Assembly: GCA_964651325.1 (NCBI GenBank)
Contig: CAZYXP010000006.1
Location: forward strand, 1 to 34,318
Length of the DNA stretch: 34,318 nucleotides
Source: JADFOB01 sp964651325
GTDB lineage: Bacteria > Planctomycetota > Phycisphaerae > UBA1845
Reading direction: 5' to 3'
The translations under genes and the position numbers were made by a program. The notes beneath the pieces were generated by a model, which saw nothing but the letters and a program-made list of their open reading frames with translations, had not been told where the DNA came from and searched no databases. Shown piece after piece: positions 16,580 to 25,584 of the stretch (its first letter is position 1; every line of letters begins with the position of its first letter).

Positions 16580-17947
16580 ATGTGGGCATATCGAACCATT
16601 TTCTATTTCGGGATGTTCTGGTTGGCCTGCATCATGGCGCTGTTCAATCCGATCTGGGGTGTGCTCAACTACCTGCTCGTATACCAGATGAATCCGGTCA
16701 ACACCTGGTGGGGGGTTACGATTGCCGATTTCGGTGTTCGGTACTCACTCTTTGCGATCGCGTTCACGCTTGCAGGGCTCTTGATCGGCCGGCGGCGCAT
16801 TCCGTCTGTTTATCCGGCGATAGCGCTTTGGGAGGTGGGGGTCGTTCTGCTCCTGACGATCGCTGCGGTCAATACGGTGATCGGGATCGAGTACGGCCCC
16901 GCCGCGAAGTTTGCGTTTGAGAAGTTCTGGAAAATGTTCGTGTTCGTTCTCATTCTCGCGCGCATGGTGACGACGCGTCGCAACCTCAGGCTGGTGCTTT
17001 GGTCGTTGGTATGGGGAAGTTGCTACCTCGGGTATGACGCTTACACGGCACCGGCGTCTTCGTTTGTGACTGGTCGACTGGAACACATTGGCGGTGCGGA
17101 TTTTTCGACGACCTCCGGGTTTTCCTCGCACATCAGCGCCATGCTTCCCATCATCGGCATCGTGTTTTTGACTACCGCGACCAAGCGTGCCAAAATCGCC
17201 GTAGCGCTGGTGGGCGCCTTGGCGGTGAACGCCATTATCATGTGTCGTACTCGATCCGCGTTCATTGGTCTTGGCATAGGTGGCTTGATGGCGTTCCTAT
17301 GGGCGCCGCGGGTGAAGCGATTCCGCATTCATGCGCTTCTGATTGCGGGTGCCCTGTCGGCGTATGCGCTGACCGACGGCCCGTTTTGGGATCGCATGGG
17401 GACGCTTACGAGCCGCGAAGCGCTGGCTGCGGATCCGGCGGCCGAAACGCGGATCGTGATTTGGGGGGTGGCGGCGCGGATTCTTGTAGACCACCCGGAA
17501 GGGATCGGGTTGGGCAATTTTCCCGTGATCGTCGGACAATACAATTGGGACTTGTACAAGCGTGCTTCTCACAACACGGTGATTCTGGCGTTCGTTGAGT
17601 TGGGCGTGCACGGCGGCTTGCTGTTTCTAGCGTTGAGTGTTGGCTCGCTCTGCTATGCGTTTCGGTGTTCGCGCATGGCTGATCAGTGCGATTTTCCCAT
17701 GGAAACAAGGATGACCGCGTACGGCATGATGGTCTCGTGTGTGACGTTTTTTGTGTCGGGGTTGGGGACAGAGCGTTTCCTCTGCGAATCGTATTGGTGG
17801 GTGTTGGTGCTGCCGTTATGTCTCTACCGAATCGTCACACGCGAGGTGAGGGCGCGAGCAGCGGTGCCGGCATTGCTGGACGCGGCCGAGTTGCCGCATC
17901 CACTAAAGCGCAAAGGTGATTTATGTCGCGCCGTGCCCAGCCTGTAG
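16580..17947 (+). CDS. O-antigen ligase / polymerase-like membrane protein
   Basis: The 455-residue product has about 11-12 helices and a long extracytoplasmic loop typical of the Wzy_C/WaaL family. This loop contains 'TRIVIWGVAARILVDHPEGIGLGNF' and 'KRASHNTVILAFVELGVHGG', with His331 and Asn332, the positions that are usually functional in WaaL and Wzy. The family ligates or polymerises polyprenyl-linked glycans in the periplasm. The ATG at 16580 follows a weak GGGCGGA. It overlaps the next gene by 25 bases, so they are co-transcribed. Whether it is a polymerase or a ligase cannot be decided from the sequence. Confidence 0.85.
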   Translation: MWAYRTIFYFGMFWLACIMALFNPIWGVLNYLLVYQMNPVNTWWGVTIADFGVRYSLFAIAFTLAGLLIGRRRIPSVYPAIALWEVGVVLLLTIAAVNTVIGIEYGPAAKFAFEKFWKMFVFVLILARMVTTRRNLRLVLWSLVWGSCYLGYDAYTAPASSFVTGRLEHIGGADFSTTSGFSSHISAMLPIIGIVFLTTATKRAKIAVALVGALAVNAIIMCRTRSAFIGLGIGGLMAFLWAPRVKRFRIHALLIAGALSAYALTDGPFWDRMGTLTSREALAADPAAETRIVIWGVAARILVDHPEGIGLGNFPVIVGQYNWDLYKRASHNTVILAFVELGVHGGLLFLALSVGSLCYAFRCSRMADQCDFPMETRMTAYGMMVSCVTFFVSGLGTERFLCESYWWVLVLPLCLYRIVTREVRARAAVPALLDAAELPHPLKRKGDLCRAVPSL

Positions 17948-19251
17948 TGGTCCACGTTGTCAACTCGCTTGAGGGCGGCGGCACGGAACGAACGCTGTTG
18001 GCGCTGTTGCGCCGACTTGATCCGGGCCGATTGAGGCACGTGGTGGTTACGCTTCGCGGCCCTGGCGCATTGGCCAAGGATCTTCCGGATCACGTGGCCT
18101 GTGTGCCGCTTGGTTGTGAAGGGCGTTCGCGTCTGGCGTGGATGAAACTTGGAGCAGTGCTGCAGCGGTATGGCGCCAACGTGGTCCATGCGCGGAACAC
18201 GGGTTGTTGGATGGATGCGACTTTGGCGACATGCCTTCGGCCGCGATGTCACGCCGTAATGGGGTTTCATGGTCTTGATTTCGGAGACACGTTCAGTCCG
18301 CGCCAGCGGTTTGTCGGTCGCATGGCCCGCCGCGCCGGCGCGCGGTTCGCCTGCGTTGGCCACGCTGGAGCGCAGGTGCTGCAGAATCAACTGCGTCTGC
18401 CTAGCCGGCGAATCGAAATTCTGGCCAACGGCGTAGATCGAAGCCGTTATCGCGTGGCTACCGATGCTGCAAGACTGGCGCTCAAACGAGAATTGGGTTT
18501 CGCGGCTGGTGACTTCGTTTGGGGGATGGTCGGATCGCTGGTGCCTGTGAAGCGACACTTACTCGTGCTGGGGGTCGTCAGGCGGTTGGCTCGCTCGGGG
18601 CGTCGCGTGCGGTTGGTTCTCGTAGGTGACGGGCCGCTTCGCGATGATCTGGCGCGATTGGCCTCCAAGGCCGGGATGGTCGACCGGATTCGTTTTGTCG
18701 GGTGGCGCAGCGACGTGGCTCGTTGGCTCTCCGGATTCGATGGATACGTTTGCGCGAGCGCGTCGGAAGGAATGAGCAACGCATTGCTGGAGGCGATGGC
18801 GGCGCGATTGCCGATTGTGGCGACCGACGTCGGCGACAATCGGTTCCTATTGCTCGACGGTGAAGCCGGCGCCATTGTGCCGCCAGACGACGAGGCGGCG
18901 ATGGTTTCGAAGTTGGAGGTTTTGATGGACGATGCCGCATGGCGAACGCGGATCGCGCATCGAGCCAGCACGCGTTGCGCCGATTTCGATTTTCGGCGAA
19001 CCGCCGCCGCGTATGAGAGCTACTACGCGCGTCTGCTGGGGCACCCGATTGTTCCGATCACGGCTCGCGCGATTGCGATCGACGGTCGCTCGAGCCGTCG
19101 GGGCAGTGGGCCGAGTCTCGGCGAAGATCGCCCGCGGCTCCCATCGGCCGTCGGTCTGCCCTGTGTCCTCGTGTCTCCGCGCGCCTGTGCCATGGATTCC
19201 ACCGGCCCTGACGTTGCTGACGCCTATACGGGAGAAACCTGCGTCCGGTAA
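17923..19251 (+). CDS. family 4 glycosyltransferase (GT-B fold)
   Basis: In the 442-residue product the N-terminal domain starts with VVHVVNSLEGGGTERTLLALL, the usual GG-(G/A)xE-like opening of GT4 enzymes. The nucleotide-sugar-binding domain has FVWGMVGSLVPVKRH, LVLVGDGPLRDDL and SASEGMSNALLEAMA, with Glu282 and Glu290 forming the E-x7-E motif. 'PIVATDVGDN' follows. It transfers a sugar from a nucleotide donor onto a growing glycan in the cytoplasm. AAAGGTGA lies just before the ATG at 17923, inside the end of the preceding gene. The last ~70 residues (from about position 370) have no domain pattern and look low in structure; they may be a true tail or the result of a frame change. Confidence 0.9.
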   Translation: MSRRAQPVVVHVVNSLEGGGTERTLLALLRRLDPGRLRHVVVTLRGPGALAKDLPDHVACVPLGCEGRSRLAWMKLGAVLQRYGANVVHARNTGCWMDATLATCLRPRCHAVMGFHGLDFGDTFSPRQRFVGRMARRAGARFACVGHAGAQVLQNQLRLPSRRIEILANGVDRSRYRVATDAARLALKRELGFAAGDFVWGMVGSLVPVKRHLLVLGVVRRLARSGRRVRLVLVGDGPLRDDLARLASKAGMVDRIRFVGWRSDVARWLSGFDGYVCASASEGMSNALLEAMAARLPIVATDVGDNRFLLLDGEAGAIVPPDDEAAMVSKLEVLMDDAAWRTRIAHRASTRCADFDFRRTAAAYESYYARLLGHPIVPITARAIAIDGRSSRRGSGPSLGEDRPRLPSAVGLPCVLVSPRACAMDSTGPDVADAYTGETCVR

Positions 19252-19482
19252 TGTCGATGGGATGCGATCGGTTAGGCGGTGGAACGGAAAGGCGAGCCTC
19301 ACCCTTGAATGGTCTCAAGAGCACTGGTAACCCATCCGAAAGATTACCGTGGACTGAAATTGGGCGCCTCGGGGCGCACAGTCTGGATGTCGCAATCGCT
19401 TGCGGGCTGATCGGCGAGCGAATGAGCACCGTTTGATCGGTGTACCCGGCGTCAAGAGTTCAACAGAGAAGGCAAAACGCTG

Positions 19483-21600
19483 GTGAGTCGATCCGATTGG
19501 AGCAACGGGGGAGCCTCTAAGCCTACCCCAAATCTGAACCTCACGGACGGTTCGCGCGCCGATGGCGTACCTTCGGACGAAGAGCGATCGTTCGCGGAAA
19601 TCCGGAAGGCACTCCAGGATGTTCTGAGGATCCTGGCGCTGCATCCATGGGCCTTCTTCGTGCCGTTCTGCTTGGCGACCAGTGCCGCGTTTGTGGTGAG
19701 TCTTTATTCTCCACGAACCTATTCGGCCTCCACCACGTTCGAACGTCGCGATGATCCCGTGGCGCTCAGCTTGGACATCTCCAGCGGCGCTGCGTCCTTC
19801 AAGTTCTTCCGCAAGACAATGGTGCAGGATCTGACGTCCGTACGGTACATGGACGAGGTCGTGGACAACCTGGGTTTGACAAAGGACTTTGAGCGCGACG
19901 CGGACGGCAATCTGACGCCCAAATCGATCGCGCGCCGCAACGGCCTCGCCCGCTCGTTGGCCAGCAGGCTGAGTATCTCGAGCCGATCGCCGGGCGAATT
20001 CGTAGATCAGGTGACGGTTCGGTACAAGGGATCCGATCCACACATCGGGAGTAGGCTGGTCGAAGAAGCCAAGAACACCTACATACGGCGCAGCCGGGAG
20101 TGGATTCGAAACCATCTAGTCGGTCAGCGAGATTACTTTCAAAATCAGGTCAACGGTGCGAACAAGGAGCTTGCCGACGCCCGGCGTGTCTCCACGAAAT
20201 TTCGAATCGAGCATCCGCTGGTCGACCCCTCCGATCCCGGCGCCATCAACGTTCGGCTTTCACAATTGGAGAGCGAGCGGAAGCGACTACGCATGCGCAA
20301 GAGGGAGTACCAGGCCGACCTCCTGGCGCAGAAGCAACTACTGATTTCGCTTGACCCCAAGATGATCAACCCCATAGAGCCCATGCCCGACGACAGCGAC
20401 GTTATGGTGCCGGCGAGCGCCGAATCGCTTCACCTCGCTGATGAGATACGGCAGACGGATCGAGCGATCGTTGAGCTTCGGGCGATCAGGGGGATGACCT
20501 GGCAGCATCCCGAAGTCTCCGATTTGGTCGCCAAGAAGAAACAACTCACATCCAAACTCGCCGAGCAGCGCGCGTGGGATCGCGAGCATCTCGAACCGGG
20601 CGAAGCCGGCGGGATGTTGAGCGGGTCGGGGATCCTGCGGCAGGTCGCCACACTTCCGGTGCAGATCGATCGAGCGATTGCGGCGGGCAAGATTGCGACG
20701 CTTGAAAGCAAGCTCGCCGACATTGCTGAAGGGATGGCGACCAACGAGCAGATGAGCGAGAAACTGCTGGGCGCCAAGCAGAACATCTTTGAGAATCAAG
20801 AGGAGCTGGCGCAGGTTCGAGATCGGGTTACCCGGGCGCGAACTGAAGCCACCAAATTGCAGAGCACCTTGAGCAAGATCAATCCCGCGATCGAGGCTAC
20901 CGATCAGGATAGATTGGTAAATTTCACGGCCGGACCGGTCGCGCAGCCCAGTGTCTTGCCGATCGCGCCCAAGGCCAACAACATCGTGTTTCTTTCGCTG
21001 GTGATTGGTGTGGCCGCCGGTGTGTTGTTTGTGATCCTCGCGGAGATTCTCGATCACGTCTATCGCAGCGCCTCACAGGTTGCCAGCAGCCTGGGCATGC
21101 CCATCTTGGACAACATCGACGAAATCGTTACGACGCAGGATCGTCGTCGGATTCTCGTCCAACGTATGGTCGTTGCCCCCATGGTGCTCGGGGGCGGGCT
21201 GGTGCTTACGTCGCTTTCGGGCGCAATGGCCTACTTGAGCCTTGGCCAGCCCACCGCCTACGAGAAGCTGCGTCGAATTCCCCAGGCGGCGTTCGAGTTC
21301 TTCGCCGGTGACGTGGGCCAACCTCTTCGCCCGGAACTGAATCCGCTGCCTCAGGAAACGTATGATTCGGGCGAGCCGGAGCCGGCCGCACCGTTGCCCG
21401 ATCAGGGCGAGCCGCTGGAGACCGTGAGCTCGGCCACGCCGTTGGTGCCCGCCGATGACGATCGGGTCGCCCATCGGGTCGATTCGCTGGCTGGCGACCC
21501 TGAAAAGACGCTTGCCACCGCGCAAGACACGTTTGCCGAGGGGCAAGAATCGGTTGCCAACGCCGGTCTGCGCTTGCCCGAAGCATCCACCGGGGGCTAG
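19483..21600 (+). CDS. Wzz/GumC-like polysaccharide chain-length protein without kinase domain
   Basis: In the 705-residue product a short cytoplasmic N-terminus precedes TM1 (about 56-74). A long periplasmic part with strong coiled-coil propensity follows (about 180-470, e.g. QLESERKRLRMRKREYQADL). A proline-rich stretch then leads to TM2 (about 501-523), as in polysaccharide co-polymerases. A third hydrophobic segment (about 562-586) is followed by a ~120-residue acidic, proline-rich tail. No Walker A/A' or tyrosine cluster follows TM2, so it lacks a fused BY-kinase. It likely sets the length of the glycan made by the upstream genes. The start is GTG at 19483, preceded by AGAAGG. The 231 bases before it hold no gene. 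Confidence 0.85.
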   Translation: MSRSDWSNGGASKPTPNLNLTDGSRADGVPSDEERSFAEIRKALQDVLRILALHPWAFFVPFCLATSAAFVVSLYSPRTYSASTTFERRDDPVALSLDISSGAASFKFFRKTMVQDLTSVRYMDEVVDNLGLTKDFERDADGNLTPKSIARRNGLARSLASRLSISSRSPGEFVDQVTVRYKGSDPHIGSRLVEEAKNTYIRRSREWIRNHLVGQRDYFQNQVNGANKELADARRVSTKFRIEHPLVDPSDPGAINVRLSQLESERKRLRMRKREYQADLLAQKQLLISLDPKMINPIEPMPDDSDVMVPASAESLHLADEIRQTDRAIVELRAIRGMTWQHPEVSDLVAKKKQLTSKLAEQRAWDREHLEPGEAGGMLSGSGILRQVATLPVQIDRAIAAGKIATLESKLADIAEGMATNEQMSEKLLGAKQNIFENQEELAQVRDRVTRARTEATKLQSTLSKINPAIEATDQDRLVNFTAGPVAQPSVLPIAPKANNIVFLSLVIGVAAGVLFVILAEILDHVYRSASQVASSLGMPILDNIDEIVTTQDRRRILVQRMVVAPMVLGGGLVLTSLSGAMAYLSLGQPTAYEKLRRIPQAAFEFFAGDVGQPLRPELNPLPQETYDSGEPEPAAPLPDQGEPLETVSSATPLVPADDDRVAHRVDSLAGDPEKTLATAQDTFAEGQESVANAGLRLPEASTGG

Positions 21601-21718
21601 CACGCTGCTTCGAGGGGCCGAGCACGCTGATTTCGGATCCGCCCGCCTCGCCGCCTGCCTGCCTGCATGCATGCTGCGACAAATCCTCGACGTCCAACCG
21701 GCCAGGCCCCTTCCAGAT

Positions 21719-21747
21719 TTGCTTCTAGCCTGAAATTGAGGTAGAAT
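21719..21747 (+). promoter_or_regulatory. possible sigma70-like promoter for smc
   Basis: TTGCTT (21719-21724) and TAGAAT (21742-21747) are separated by 17 bases. The -10 is good (five of six) but the -35 matches only TTG. It would give an ~75-base leader before smc. The stretch between the Wzz stop and this promoter contains a short direct-repeat run (CCTGCCTGCCTGCATGCATG) but no gene. Confidence 0.38.
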
Positions 21748-21829
21748 TCAGGAAATCACTTGCTCGCATGGATGTGAGCGCAGGCCAAGGATCGGCGGTC
21801 CGCTAAGGGCACAAGGAGGTTGCCAGCCG

Positions 21830-24800
21830 ATGTTCCTTAAGAGAATCACCCTAACCGGATTTAAGAGCTTCGCCGACCGTGTCGATCTGGATTTCGGTCG
21901 CGGGGTCACCGGCATCGTCGGGCCCAACGGCTGCGGGAAGAGCAACGTGCTCGACTCGCTCAAGTGGGTGCTCGGCGAACAATCCGCCCGATCCCTGCGC
22001 GGCAGCCAGATGGTCGACATGATTTTCAACGGCTCGGCCACGCGCCGGGCCAGCGGCGTCGCCCAGGTGAGCATGGCCTTCGGCAACGAGGATCGCTCGC
22101 TTGGCCTAGACCGCGACGAAGTCGTCGTAACCCGCAAGCTCTACCGATCCGGCGAAAGCGAATACCTGCTCAACAACGAATCGGCTCGGCTGAAAGACAT
22201 TCGCGAGCTTTTCATGGATACCGGCGTAGGCGTGAACGCCTACTCGGTGATCGAACAGGGACGCGTTGATGCGTTGCTGCAAAGCAGCGCGAGCGAGCGG
22301 CGCACCATCTTTGAAGAAGCGGCCGGGATCAGCAAGTACAAATCGCGCAAGAAAGAGGCGATGCGCAAGCTGGACCGAACCGAGCAGAATCTATTGCGCG
22401 CTGAGGACATCATCGAGGAGCTTCAGCGTCGCCTTCGAAGCGTCAAGCTGCAAGCGGGCAAAGCGCGGAACTACAAGGAGTACGAGGTTCGGTTGAACGC
22501 GTTGCGCTCGACGTTTGTGATGGCGGAATTCCACAAATTCGCGGAGCAACTCGCCGCGCGCCGCGAGCAATCGAATACGCTATCCGATGACGTGACGACA
22601 TTGGAAACCCAAATCGCGCGGATCGAGGCCGAGGACGCGCGCGGGTTGGTCCAGCTTGATGAATTGACCGAACAGGTTGCGGCTACGGGTAATGCCTCCG
22701 TGTCCAAGCGATCGCTTTTGGCGGCTCTGGAGGAGCGGGTCGAATCGGCGCAGCATCGCATCGGGGAGCAGGAAGCCCTGCTGGATCGATCGCGGGTACG
22801 GCAGAAGGCTGATCAGGAGCGCGTTACAAGAAACCATCTGGACTTGGAAGCCGTGTCCTTGGACGCGGAGCAGTTGGTTGAAGCCATCGAGCGTAATCGC
22901 GCGGACATCGACGGCATGAACGAACGTGACGCGACTATGGCACTAAAGCTTGCCGGATTGCACGCAGAGCTCGAGGAGGACAAGTCGGCCATTCTTGACG
23001 TGCTGCGAAGAAGCGGTCAGGTCCACAATGAAATCGTCCGGTTGAATTCCCACCGGGAATCGGCCATCGCTCAAAAGGGACGCCTGTGTGAGCGGGACGC
23101 CAAGATCACCAGCGAGTTGCAGATGCAGCTGGAGACGCAGACCGAGTTGCGTCGCGAGGCGAGAAGCCACGAAACCGCGCTGGGCGAGCAGGAGCAATCC
23201 CTCGATCAAGTCAAGAGTCGCGCGTCTCGTGTTAACGCCGATCGACAGGAAATGGTGGATCGGGCGGCCGGGCTTAAGGAAGATCGCAGCGCGCTGACCT
23301 CGCGCCGTGATGTGCTCTTCGAGCTTCAGCGGAAGCGCGATGGTATCGGCGAAGGTGTGAGGCAGTGGCTGGCGGCGTTCTCTGGGGACGCGCCAGGCGC
23401 AGAGGAAGGGCTCGGTGTGCTCGTGGGCGACGTCTTCGATGCGGATGTGCCCCATGCCCACCTGATCGAAGCGGTGCTTGGCGATCGTGATCAGTGGCTG
23501 GTGGTTGAAGAATCCACCCCGTTCTTGGAGCGCATTGCTTCGCTCGGCGTGCTCGAAGGAAGGGTCAACGCGATTTGCCTGGATCGCATAGGGCCGGTGA
23601 TCAACGAGGGGGATTTTTCCGAGGAGCCGGGCTTTGTCGCGCGGGCGCTCGATCTGGTTCGCGTACCGCCAAAGTATGAGCTTCTCGCCCGGCACTTGTT
23701 GTGCAAGACGGTGGTCGTGGAGGATCTGCCATCGGCCGTGGCCATCGCCGAACGTGACTTTGCAGGTCATTGCTTCATCACGCGGCAAGGGGAACTGATC
23801 AAAGCCGACGGCAGCATCGCTCTGGGGCCGAATGGCGGAGGCACTGGGCTGATATCCCGCAAGAGCGAGCTTCGGGAAATCGAGTTGCAGCTGGCGTTGG
23901 TGGACCGTGAGCTGGAGGATCTGACCGGACAGCTCACGCGGAATCAATCCCAGGCCAACGAACTGGAGCAGACGCAGCGAACCCTTCGCTCGAACATCCA
24001 TGACCTGAACACAAAGCGAGCAGATGTTGGCGCCCAGCTTGCCAAGGTGGCCGAGGCGATCGATCGGCTTAGCTGCGAGAAGCCGTTGATCGAGCGCGAG
24101 GTGGCCATGATCGACCAACAGGTCGAGGAGGTGCTCGCGAAGAACGAAGCAAGAGCGCGGCAACTGGAAGAACTCGAACGCGAAAACGAAACGCTTGAGC
24201 GTAAAGTGGCGGATCGGCAGCAGGGGATCGACGAGGTGGACGGTCGCCGATCGGGCATGCAGCAAGAGCTGACCGAAAAGAAAGTGGTTCAAGGGCAATT
24301 GACGCAGCAGCGCGCGACGGCCGTCGGACGCGTCAACGAGCTCACGCAGTTGGCCTCAGAGCTTCAAGAATCCTTGGAAGCCGCACAGCATGACATGGAG
24401 GAGGCCGCCTCCCGTATCGAAGACGCGCGACGCACCGTGCAAGACGGATCCCAGCAGAGAACGGCGCTAGCCGCCGAGATCGAAGCGCTGGATGCTCAGG
24501 CGAACCAGCTGCGCGAAGCGCAGTCGCAACTACGCCAGGAGACCGAAGAACGCCAGGTACAGATCAAGGAAGTACGCCGTCGCTTGCATTCAAGTGAAGA
24601 ATCGTTGCACGAGTGTCAATTGGCGCTGGCGGAAATCAATGTCCGAACAGAGGAGTTGGTAACGCGCGTAGCCGAGGAACTCAATATCGATCTGGTCAGC
24701 CAGTACGAGGCCTATCAATACGAGGACCAGGATTGGGCATCCATCGAGCAGGAAATCGAAGAGTTGCGGCAGAAAATGGCGAGGTTGGGCAACGTCAACC

Positions 24801-25393
24801 TGGCTGCAATAGACGAACTGGCGGAATTGGAAGAGCGGCATGGATTTCTGGCCGGCCAGCGCGATGATCTGACGAGTTCGCGGCGACAACTTGAAGAGCT
24901 TATCGAGAAACTGGATGTCGAATCGCGCGTTCGTTTTGAAGAGGCATTCACGCTGATTCGCGACCACTTTCGCGGCCTGTTCCGTAAGCTCTTCGGCGGC
25001 GGCAAGGCAGACATCGTGCTCGAAGATCCGGACGATCCACTAGATTCTGGAATCGAGATTGTAGCCCAGCCGCCCGGCAAGGAATTGCAAATCATCTCCT
25101 TGATGTCCGGTGGCGAAAAATCCATGACGGCTATTGCGCTGCTGATGAGTATTTTCAAATGCCGCCCCGCGCCCTTTGTCGTGCTTGATGAAGTGGACGC
25201 CGCATTGGACGAAGCCAACAACGAGCGATTCAATCTGATCATCGCGGAATTCGTATCGGAATCCCAGTTCATCGTGATCACCCACTCGAAACGCACCATG
25301 AGTATCGCCGAACAGTTGTACGGAATCACCATGCAGGAAGCCGGCGTATCCACGCTGGTCAACGTGCGGCTCTCCGACGCCAACGTCGCGTGA
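21830..25393 (+). CDS. smc: chromosome segregation protein SMC
   Basis: The 1187-residue product has the family's usual length and complete layout. An N-terminal head has Walker A GPNGCGKS (31-38) and QSARSLRG. A long coiled coil (about 165-500) leads to a hinge around 515-665 with GLGVLVGDVFDAD and DGSIALGPNGGG. A second coiled coil follows (to about 1000), then the C-terminal head with the LMSGGEKS signature (about 1091-1098) and Walker B VVLDEVDAAL (Asp1120, Glu1121). SMC works with ScpA and ScpB to compact and segregate the chromosome; these partners are not in the window. The start is ATG at 21830 after a perfect AAGGAGGT with a 9-base spacer. Confidence 0.98.
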   Translation: MFLKRITLTGFKSFADRVDLDFGRGVTGIVGPNGCGKSNVLDSLKWVLGEQSARSLRGSQMVDMIFNGSATRRASGVAQVSMAFGNEDRSLGLDRDEVVVTRKLYRSGESEYLLNNESARLKDIRELFMDTGVGVNAYSVIEQGRVDALLQSSASERRTIFEEAAGISKYKSRKKEAMRKLDRTEQNLLRAEDIIEELQRRLRSVKLQAGKARNYKEYEVRLNALRSTFVMAEFHKFAEQLAARREQSNTLSDDVTTLETQIARIEAEDARGLVQLDELTEQVAATGNASVSKRSLLAALEERVESAQHRIGEQEALLDRSRVRQKADQERVTRNHLDLEAVSLDAEQLVEAIERNRADIDGMNERDATMALKLAGLHAELEEDKSAILDVLRRSGQVHNEIVRLNSHRESAIAQKGRLCERDAKITSELQMQLETQTELRREARSHETALGEQEQSLDQVKSRASRVNADRQEMVDRAAGLKEDRSALTSRRDVLFELQRKRDGIGEGVRQWLAAFSGDAPGAEEGLGVLVGDVFDADVPHAHLIEAVLGDRDQWLVVEESTPFLERIASLGVLEGRVNAICLDRIGPVINEGDFSEEPGFVARALDLVRVPPKYELLARHLLCKTVVVEDLPSAVAIAERDFAGHCFITRQGELIKADGSIALGPNGGGTGLISRKSELREIELQLALVDRELEDLTGQLTRNQSQANELEQTQRTLRSNIHDLNTKRADVGAQLAKVAEAIDRLSCEKPLIEREVAMIDQQVEEVLAKNEARARQLEELERENETLERKVADRQQGIDEVDGRRSGMQQELTEKKVVQGQLTQQRATAVGRVNELTQLASELQESLEAAQHDMEEAASRIEDARRTVQDGSQQRTALAAEIEALDAQANQLREAQSQLRQETEERQVQIKEVRRRLHSSEESLHECQLALAEINVRTEELVTRVAEELNIDLVSQYEAYQYEDQDWASIEQEIEELRQKMARLGNVNLAAIDELAELEERHGFLAGQRDDLTSSRRQLEELIEKLDVESRVRFEEAFTLIRDHFRGLFRKLFGGGKADIVLEDPDDPLDSGIEIVAQPPGKELQIISLMSGGEKSMTAIALLMSIFKCRPAPFVVLDEVDAALDEANNERFNLIIAEFVSESQFIVITHSKRTMSIAEQLYGITMQEAGVSTLVNVRLSDANVA

Positions 25394-25584
25394 TCGCGAG
25401 CCGACGGTGGGCGTGACGACCGCTCAGGCTTGAAATGGCCTGGTCGGGTCGGCATACGCCTCGCAGATGCTCGCCACACGTGAATGTTGATACTTGTCGC
25501 CGCAGGCCGGGCGCGGCCACGTCTTTGCTATCTTGCGCCTTTTCTTCTGGAACAACAATTACAAAGCTAACCAAGGAGGTATCC

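Noticed and set aside
21640..21680. CCTGCCTGCCTGCATGCATG run before smc as a regulatory repeat
   Set aside because: It is a very short simple repeat that could arise by slippage; no symmetry or position supports an operator.
22943..24298. Long open frame on the minus strand inside smc (451 codons)
   Set aside because: It is antisense to the highly conserved smc coding sequence, has no ribosome-binding site or recognisable domain, and reflects codon bias of the sense gene.
25435..25584. Upstream in-frame extension of the M28 peptidase by 50 codons
   Set aside because: AAGGAGGT directly precedes the GTG at 25585, and the lipoprotein signal peptide begins there; the extension has no ribosome-binding site.
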